Below are positions 1 to 10,300 of a stretch of DNA of 64,000 bases, one piece after another. The notes below the pieces were generated by a model. The model searched no databases and was not told where the DNA came from. It saw nothing but the letters and a program-made list of their open reading frames with translations. The stretch is from assembly GCF_947623445.1 (NCBI RefSeq), contig NC_135241.1:24430501-24494500 (forward strand), given 5' to 3'. The number at the start of each line of letters is the position of its first letter. Position 1 is the stretch's first letter. The position numbers were made by a program, and so were the translations under genes. Origin of the DNA: Clavelina lepadiformis. Lineage: Eukaryota > Chordata > Ascidiacea > Aplousobranchia > Clavelinidae.

Positions 1-209
1 TTACAAAATTTTTTCAAAGTTGCAGAATCTAGACACGCAAAAAATCAGAGATTACGAAAAAATTGTTAATAACAATCACAATAAGAATTTCACCATGTGA
101 ACAAACGATAACAACTCCTTACAGCAATACAATCAAGTTAAAAGTATTTATGTACAAATATACAAATGCGCTGAAAGCATGATCGACCATCAAAAAAGAA
201 TATACTTAC
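1..209. other. Left edge, R1 intron sequence
   Basis: AT-rich sequence downstream of the last R1 tail exon seen. I see no further exon or repeat here. Confidence 0.4.
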
Positions 210-1331
210 CAAAGACATAACATAATTTTGCACGAGTATTTAAAATCAATTTTGCAGGTTTCTGTTTCATCAGTTTTGTGAACTGCTTTCCTTGCATGTT
301 GGACTTTGAGCAAGACAACATAATCTGCATTATCATATAGAACAAATAATAAGCAACGGAGGAGTAAAAGAGACTTGAATCACAAGTAATAAATTTTTGT
401 AATAAATACCAGTTTTCATGTGAAGTTTTGTTTTTCTGCAACAAAAAATGCATAAAATAATACGTTTGCCTTTTTGGATAATGGCTAACAAAATTTTTAA
501 TCACTATGCAGCTATTACCTAGATATTTTGTCCCCACATGACGGGTAAGTGTGTTTAAAAGTTCACAATACCAATTGGATTATCAAACGACGCATCATTT
601 GCACACCTACTTCATTTTTTTCTCACCTTAGGAGAACGAACGTTGCTACATTCTTCGTAAGTACCTCCAACATTTGCATACGATGAACTTTCTGCTGAAT
701 TCTCTGGTTTGGTGAACTTAACATTGGATCCTTCACTCAAGACAACATAACCTGCATTATCTGCATATCAAAGTGCACAAAAATTTAATTCCAAGCCTCG
801 TAACATTTCTAATAAACAGTGAATGTATGACAACATAATTCTCAAAAATAGAATTCCTGAAAGTGTCGAATAAAATAAACATATCACCAATATTTTTATA
901 ACAAATACCAGTTTTCAACTGTAGTCTTGAAGTCCTCTGCAACAAAAAATTTGTCTAAAATTGCAAGTAACCAAATGACCATTTTTTGTTAGAAGTTTTC
1001 ATGAAAATGATTAAATTTTAATTTAGTTCGTATTTGGCTTTATTCTTTCTCACCTGAGGAAAGGGAATGCCGCTACATTCTTCGTAAGTACCTCCAACAT
1101 TTGCGTACGATGAACTTTCTGCTGAATTCTCTGGTTTGGTGAACTTAACATTGAGTCCTTCACTCAAGACAGCATAACCTGCATATCAAAGTGCACAAAA
1201 ACATGCATCTTGCGTGTATATTTTTTTGGAATAATGAAAGGATAAATTGTTTATCCTGCGATTCAGTACCACACACATACCACATAAATTTTTGTAAAAA
1301 TACCTGTTTCCAGCTGAGAATCTTTAATTTT
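210..1331 (-). CDS. R1 distal tail: triplicated mini-exon plus tyrosine-exon cassette
   Basis: Three successive pairs of a mini-exon and a longer exon. Pair 1: 1331-1304 (28 nt) and 1178-1054 (125 nt). Pair 2: 936-909 (28 nt) and 760-627 (134 nt). Pair 3: 435-410 (26 nt) and 324-210 (115 nt). The long exons of pairs 1 and 2 are near-identical (YxVLSEG, SSSYANVGGTYEEC). Pair 3 is diverged, and its mini-exon has lost two bases; splicing it in would put a TGA at the next junction, while skipping it leaves the last exon open. The donor at 208-209 implies further exons to the left. Confidence 0.68.
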
Positions 1332-4300
1332 CTGTCACATTAAATATATTTAAAAATAGTGCAAATTTATAAATTTACAAGCCGCATTTCTTGTTTTTTA
1401 GCTAACTTGTATATATTTACCATGTGGCCAGAAGTGCCTACTCTCATATCAAGATATCCATTTGCATTATCTGCCAAGATTCAAAAACTTATTAACATAA
1501 CGTTGCGGATTTTGATGCCTCCATTTTGTGAAGAAAATAAAGTTTAAGCTTTTACTCAATGTCAGAGTAAGTAGATAATGACAAATATGTTTAACATAGA
1601 TGTATGCAAAATACCTGGATTGGGGCCAGCTGCTTTATGTTGTCTTTTGCTCTCAGCTTCCTGTTGTTGCAACTGTGTGAAGGAAGTAGTTCAAATCAAT
1701 AATAGATTACTGGTAACAAAATTTAATTGATTGAGGTTTCATATTAAACCTAAACGGTCATCGTTTATCTTCGAATATTTTTTGCCTTTGAACGAGATAG
1801 TGGTATAATTACACAATGTTGTTTTGGTAAAATTATTCCAATATGACTTAGCGAGCCATTGCTAATTGGTTGTAGGTTGACCAGAAAAGAACACTTTGCT
1901 AAATTGGCGTAGCATATCTAGCCAATTATGACTGATAAAGAAATTATAGTAAAAACAATATCCACAATAAGCAAAATTTGAGTTTTTATCTGTACAATTG
2001 TGATTCTTTGCACTTCATGGGAACACGTCTACAGTCTACCTTCTACAAAAAGAATAAACTCACCATACGAGAGATAACAGTGTGAAAAATTAAAATATGT
2101 CAATAATTTCAATTAATTTATCAAATTTTTGCAGTTTCCATTGTTTGAGCTATTTCGGATTAAATGAGCAGCCGCAGTTAACACTACTTAACGCAGTTAG
2201 TTAGAACACTTGTTAATGCTTGCAACAAGAATCTCATTTGAATCGGCTTACATGCTTATCAAAAATATTTCGCTTACTTGGTTGGAATCTTTTCCAGTGT
2301 ATTCGATGTAACTTGGCTGATCTGGAAAATAACCTTTGATTTAAGCAAATGTTAAATGACAGAAACGATTATGAGTGAGTGGGTGATGACACGTCATGCA
2401 AATTGCTTTTTGACCGTACTGCCACAAACCATAACTTTTCAATAAACACATAACACCTGGTATAGTCCAAATGAGTACTTACCTATAGGCGCTTGATCGT
2501 TTTTTGTGGTTTTACTTGCGGGTACATCTACAACAATTATGCATTGCGACAAAAGCATAATATATTACAGAATTACTATATGCGCTTACATGTTTTATAT
2601 TCTGTGCAATAACACAAAAGTTAGGCAACCATATCAAGTTGTACATTTGCACCAATGCATATAAAACCAATCAATATCGTATATCATAATGACTCACAAA
2701 GATTATAAGTCAATACAGAAGTAGTGTTAACACCGCATGCAACATAGTAACTTACCTTCCTTTGCCTTTCTTTGTACAATTACAAAAATCACAACACATA
2801 AGCAAATTGCAGCAACAACAGAGCCACCAATAATTACAGGTTGAAGCCAGACCAAAGGGTTGTCGGCAACTACAATGATGAAGTTAATTAAAGCATTATT
2901 GGGGAAAGAATCTTCATCTAAAGATCTAACAGTGAGTGTATATGTTCCTTTGTCTGAGATAGATGCCTGAAAGGTAAAAAAAGCTTCATCGAACTACATA
3001 AAACTTGTACAAAGATTTGATTTTGATATTTGGAACGTGTAGAATATTTTGGTTACTTTAGCTTTGTGGAAGGTGAAAGTTTGTTGATCACCACCAGATT
3101 GTAAGGTCGTTGACCCATCATGTGTCACTGGTAAATCTGGAAAATAGGGTGAAGTTATAAAATTGTAGGTTTTCGTTTTCGGTTCCAGAAATGTTTGAAA
3201 GCTGGGAATTAATGCAAAAATGTTGACATTTTATCAAAGACAAATTCCAATTCAACATGTTGGTGAAAGTATTTGGAAAACATTTTTAATAGTTATCACC
3301 AATAACCTGTTTAAAAATATAATTAGCCTGTGCCAAGTTATATAAAATTGTAGGTTTTCACGGTGAACTAACATTAATTTACGTAAAGTAAACAGACTAA
3401 AGCTAAAATAGATGCAAACATTTAAATTTTAGATATTTTTCAACGGCACTATTTCAGATGACTGATTGTGATATGTTTTCTAAAGGTAAAGGGGGATAGT
3501 AGAGAAATGATGAAAGCATTTTAAAAACATTTTCAGTAGTTGAAGAATTATCGCCAATAAAATTAAACAATAACAAGCAACACACCATTTTTGGTCAATG
3601 CTACAAAGTGAGACTTTGGATTTGAGAAGAACACAACAACACAGCTTCCACTTTCATTGATATTCCAATTGCAAGTGATAACTTCATGTTGTCGAGCAGC
3701 ATCTGGAAAATTTGTGTAATCATTTTTAATTGAATTCAAAATATAATAAAATGAAAACACGTTGCAATCAAAACTCACATATTCGCATTAGATATGATAA
3801 TAATTTCAATGTTTAAACTTGTCTCGTCGACTTTTATAATAGAAGCAAAACGAGTATTTTTAGCACTTTTTAAGTTACATAAAAATATAAAGTATCAAAA
3901 GCAAAACCATGCCTGCTATTAAACACTTCAAACTTACAAAGAACATCAAGATATATTGATGAGCTATAACTTCCAAAGCTGTCCTTCGTCGTGCAGAAAT
4001 AATATCCTGTATCAGAAGGCCCCAATAACAATTCAAACGATTTTCGAGTTTCGTGTCTTCTACCAGGACGTTTCAACAAAAATGTTGTATTAAGTCGATC
4101 GCTGTACTCAATGCTGCAGGAGAAGGTCACATTTTCTCCAAGATATGATGTGATGAATCCTCCTGTATTTGTGATGTTGCTGCCAGTCACTTTGAATTCA
4201 AGACTCCCTAAAAAAATAAAAAAAATGCTTGTCCACCAAATTACATTTCCTTGCATTTGCATAAAATAGTCGATTTTATCGATTGCAAACTAAAAAATCT

Positions 4301-7300
4301 TGCTCACTCTGTGCAGGAACCACAGTGACGGTTTGGCCGCTGCTTGGCTTGGAACCAGCTTCATTTTCAGCAGTGCAGTAAATTAAACTTGATTGGTCAA
4401 GATTATAACTTATATTGCAACCGGGGATTGAGATTTCTGAGTGCGAGTTCAGTGAAAAAATTGTCCAGGTGCAAGTTGGAGATGGATTTGCTTCACCATA
4501 TATGCACTGCATGGTGAGAATTTCATCTGATCTCAAAAGATATCCGTCTTCTGCAACTATTGTGTATTGAGAAAGCTCAACTTTGCTGGTAACTGTGTCT
4601 GGTGCGTCTGTAGAATAAGTTGTAATGTCACATTGTAAATTGCAATAACAAACAGCTTATAACTAGGAGACCAACTTAATCAGGATACATTCAGAGACAT
4701 TACTTAGTGCATTTCAGCAAGTTTAAGTGAACATTAGGCAAACATGAATACATTTGTATACTAGTGGTTGGTCCATGATAATTACGCAAACAATCATGAC
4801 GGGATAAAATTTGTTTTCTACATGCAAAATGCATCATAAGTAGTCGAATAAATAGTCAAAGCACTTGTACAAATAAATCGCAATAAAACATCTTTAGAAC
4901 GCAATATGAGCTGTAGGCACTCAACTTGTCTCAGAATTAACCTATCCACATGTTCATGCAAATGTTAATACTTGGCAAGATGACACAACCTTGTCAGTTG
5001 CGGCCGTTCAATAGAATGAAGCAACTCAGCAAGGTGCGCTTATGAGGTCACAAACGAACAGACAAATGACACAATAAAGGACATTAATGAAGAACAGTAT
5101 GAGTGGCATATTAGGACATTGAGACTGAAGAAGCGAGCCATTGCAGAGCAAACTAGAAAACCCTTTACAGTTCAGATGGTAACTGTGTTAAATCATTAAC
5201 ATGCTGTGTAACTGTTCTTTAAATAAGAATTTCCACTTTAAAATTTCTCCTGCGTATTGACAGCATGCATGATTGCACATTATTCCTAATGCACAGGAAA
5301 CACCTTTATTGTGAGGCCAATAAAATCCAAATAAAAGGAAGTATCATGGTTTGTGATTATGATGCTTTACTTTCTTTCATAAAATAAAACCATCTCAAAG
5401 TAAGTCGTTTTATCTAGTTAGCAGATAGCAAAAATATAATTCCAAGAAAACGTTAAATACTTACGAAGAACATCAAGATATATTAATGAGCTATAAGTTC
5501 CAAAGCTATCGTTGGTTGTGCAGGAATAATTCCCAGTATCAGAAGGCTTCAATGTCAAGTCAAAGGACTGCTTGTTATAGCGCCTTTCACCAGCACGTAA
5601 CTTGTACGTTGTATTAAGTTGATCACTAAAGCCAATGCTGCATGAAAAAGTAACAATTTCCCCAACATATGATGTCATTATCCCATCATCTTTTGTGACA
5701 TTCTTCCCAGTCACAATAAATTCAAGTTTTCCTAAAACCACAGACAAAGAAAACATGCCAGTCTGTCAAATTGTTCTGTCAAAGAAGTCCAAATAAATAA
5801 AAATATCTATAATGAAAACTAAAAATAAGAATATCTCAAATGTGTCAAAATCTCAGAGTTGACAGATACCGTGTTTGCATAGAGTAATTAATTAGGCAAT
5901 TCTAAAATTATCACTGCAAGATATTCTATTACTTACGTTTCTCTGGAACCACAGTGATGTTTAGTTCATTGCTTGAACTTGAACCAGCTCTGTTTAGAGC
6001 AATGCAAGAGACCACGCTTGATTGACTGAGATGGTAAGATATTTTGCAACCCTGGGTTGAACTGATTGGTTTAGATGTAACTGAAGGAAAATTCCAGGTA
6101 CAAGTTGGTGATGGATTGGCTTTACTGGGGTAACACATTATGGAAACTTTTTTATTTGATCTTAGAAGATATCCATCTTTAGTAGGGATTGTGTATCTGG
6201 AAAGCTTCACTTTCATGACAACTGTTTTAGGTTTATCTGTAAAAAAGTTGAGTTGCTGTAATCTCAATACAATATAAGATCAAATGATTTAGGTGATATT
6301 CTGTAAATTTGCTTGATGCATATCAGCAAGGAACAGAAACCATAAAAATCACGAAAATAAAAATGCAATAATCTAAACGCTTGTGTAAAAGTGAACATTT
6401 CCAATCCACTAAAACTAAATGTTTTAAAATGCAAAGTATTGTTTTGACCCAAAAAAGTTGTTTAACTATTTGAAAATAAAAAACAATGGAGAACTAAAGA
6501 AATAAAAATCAGCAAAATTTGTATTTGTTAATTTGATTCAGTTTTAATATTTCATTACACAGTTTGTTTAACAGACAAAGCATAAAAAGATCTCAGTTTG
6601 TACGCATTAGCCTGTGTTGGATAAACAAATACCAAGATTTATACACACTCCGAACAAACAAAACTAAAAATAAGCACAGTGACACTCCATGAACATACCA
6701 CAGTCATCTTTATATCATAATTAATAATACTCACATAAGACATCCAGTTCATATTCTGATGATCTTCCACTTGTAGGATAAAGATCAGTATAAGGAGTGA
6801 CAGCCTGACACGAGACTACTTTGTTGTTGTCACTTTGCAATGAAGACAATGTGAAAGCTCGTCCCTATGTTAGTGACGAGTATGAATAATGTTTAAAAAT
6901 AAGGGATCCAACAAATGTATGTAAAATACCTTTGCTTGATATTTTCTCGTTGGATATGCTAATACACATTCTTAAAAGTAACTCGCCTGTGTCTTAGTGT
7001 AGCCTTTTCCTCCCAAATAAAACTGAGAAGTATTTCCAACAGGAATGACATCATTGTAACTACAAGTCAGAATCAAATCATTTCCTTCAACCACAGTCAG
7101 TTTTCTGCCTTTAATTAAACTGCTTGCAAGGGTTACACTGGGAGCTGGATAAAAAAGTTAAATTTACAAAACTTTATTTTAGAAACTTTCTACTACCAGA
7201 AAATCATCAATGCATGTAAAGTAATTAAAACAGCCCATAATATATATAATAATACTGCCAACAAGTAGGAGAAAAAACATTAAACATTTCATACAATAAT

Positions 7301-10300
7301 TTAGTGATGCATGCATCTTATTTGCATGTTGTACAAAAATCATGCAAAGTACATGCAAATTATTTTCAGGAAAATGATTATCAGTCAGCAATTATCACGC
7401 GATTTCACAGCAATCACGCAATATCTATCACACAATTATTCATGTACAATAACAAAGCATAGCCTCATATCACAAAAAGTGCAAATAAAAAGTTAGTGTT
7501 AGATTAAAATAAAAGAAAACTTTCCTGTGATGTAAATTATACCGGCCTTAACAACGCCACTTCAGAGATAGACGTTTTTATAACCACTGGTCTCATCCAA
7601 CCATACTTTTAATTACCCGACAGAAAAATTCCTTAAAACAACCATCACACTTACAACAGGACCCAAACAAACTTTGTCATGAAACAAGTTAATGTTTTAC
7701 ACACCATGATAAGAGAGTAGAAGTAACGATTTAAATTTTAAACATATGTAGATATAAAACGTGTAAATTTTTACAAGATATCAGATGCTTGTACTTAGTT
7801 CAAGCTAATTATTGGATGTTTTGTTGTTAATGAACCGTATTGTAACAATGATAAACTAAAAAAATGAAAATAATTTAGTCCAAGCTATACAGTTAGAAAA
7901 TAATATATACTGTATTGCCTATGATGTCTTTGCACATATGACAAATTATTTTAAAATGCCAAAAAATAACAAAAATTGCTGCCAAATAACCTGTCCAACA
8001 TTGCAGATTATCCTGACCACTCCATTCTGAGGAAGCCAGACAAGTTGTGTCACTAGATGTCAACATTGCACCATTTGAGTAATACAACTTTCCTCCATTA
8101 GAACATGCAAACTTTCCTGGTGAGTTGAATATTCTGGAAATTGCATCCACTTTAACTCCATCTGATAGTGATTCGTGGCAATCTGTGTTGAATTAATTAT
8201 CCAGTTAACTATAACAAAAGGCCCATAATTATAATTGGTAACATTGCAGACATATTTTCCAATTGAACTACAGTGTTGACTTGTGTAAACCATGAAATAC
8301 AGCCAGTGCAAAAGGATGAATCAATTAAACACTACTAAACATACGATATCAACTTGAAAATTATGTAACTATAAATAAATTGGTACTATGACACTTTATC
8401 GAAAGACACTTTATCGAAAGACACTTTATCGAACGACAGCTGATCGAAACGACAGATGATCGAACGACTCTTTATCGAACGACAGTTAATCGAACCGACA
8501 GTTGATCGAACGACACTTTATCGAACCGACAGTTCAAGCAAGATTTTTGCGTGTTTCTCAAACATTGATCCTAAAGTTGACGATTTATATTTTATATCTA
8601 TATTTTAGATTTGTATCATAAAGTTGACGATTTCGCATGGCGGCCGGCCCGAAACATATTAATAAGTTATCACAAGAATACGGCCCGCCGTTTCTTATTG
8701 AGTTTCAAACTGCAGTGTTAGCTCTGTTTGAAAAAATTGTGGTATTGTTACGCCATAAAACTGGTGCGAAGGCGGTAGACCAGTATCTCGTACTAAGTAC
8801 GAGATTGTCTGTACAGTAGACTAGACTAGTCGTTATAGATACAAAGAGTAAGGAATTGAAGGCAAAATTTCATAGCAAGGGGCATATCGCTGCCTGACTT
8901 TTACACAAAGTAGCTTCTTGAAAGTGGTCTTTATCCCAGCTTTTTCAATTCTTGTTGTACAACGGTTCGAGGACTTCCTGGCCACGTTCAGTGACGACGA
9001 TGAGCAGCCATTGTCTGAATACATTGAATATTTCGAAACTACTTGGATTGGACGTTTGTGTCGCAGGAATCGTCGTCAACCTCTATTTCTTATCCGGTGT
9101 TGGAATGTCTTCCACCGGGTTCAAGATGACCTTTCACGAACGAATAATAGCATTGAAGGATGGCACAATGCGTTCAGCAAGCGTGTCTCAATATCCCATC
9201 CGACGCTTCGCAGACTCGTCAAAAAAATTAATCAGGAACAAGGTTCCAACGAAATGTTTATTGAGCAATTGAGTGCTGGAATTGCTGGCCCACCTCGGAA
9301 GAAGCGCTACGACGCTGTCAACCAACGGCTGAAGAGCATAGTCGAAAATTATGACTCAACGAATATTGACATAAAAAGTTATCTTCGAGCAATTGCACAC
9401 AACTTGTAATTAAATGAATGCGATTGAAATGTGCACTTCGTCAGTTGTCGTGCTTTTAACAGTGCATATCGTCAGTTGTTTCGATAAATTGTGGTTCTTT
9501 TAATAAATTGTCGTTCTTTTAACCGTGCATATCGTCAGTTGTTTCGATAAATTGTGGATCTTTTAACCCTATCCTAACCAGGCTCGCGAGTTTACTAGAA
9601 AACTATGCGTCGTAGACTGATGAGATTTTTACAGGTTAGTAAAAACATCATCTGGCTTCCTGTATACATCATAATTGTAAAACTAAAGAAGGTGAATTTA
9701 GTGTAAATTAGGTATTTCTAAAAGTGACACATTTCTAGAAATTCTTCTTGTTACGCCGTGCCCCCGCTGTGAGAAGAGAACGAAAGAGAATAGTTAGTCA
9801 AGTTATTGGTGCGTAAATGAGTAAACGAAAACGTTATGCTTCAATGCGGAGAAAGCAAAATTATATAAATATCACAATATCTCAAAAATTACAAAATCCA
9901 ACTTTATCAAACAAACATGGACAGATAGCTGAACAATTTTTATGAAAAGTCACCAAATTTCAATTTTCTACAGCAAACAATGCAACTGTACGCCACGTTT
10001 TGCTGTGACTGTGTGCGGGAGAAGCAACAGTCGATTCGATCAACTGTCACTTTGATCAGCTGTCGGTTCGATAAAGTGTCGTTTGATCAACTGTCGGTTC
10101 GATAAAGTGTCGTTCGATCAAGTGTCGTTTCGATCAGCTGTCGTTTCGATCAGCTGTCGTTCGATTAAGTGTCGTTCGATAAACTGTCGTTCGATTAAGT
10201 GTCGTTCGATCAGGTGTTCTAATACCAAAGATAAAAAACTAAATATTAAATCGGTTTTAAAACTATGATATAAATAGTTTACAAACACAAGCTAAAACTC

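Noticed and set aside
8833-9024. Minus-strand 63-codon frame
   Set aside because: Shadow of the MULE transposase frame on the opposite strand.
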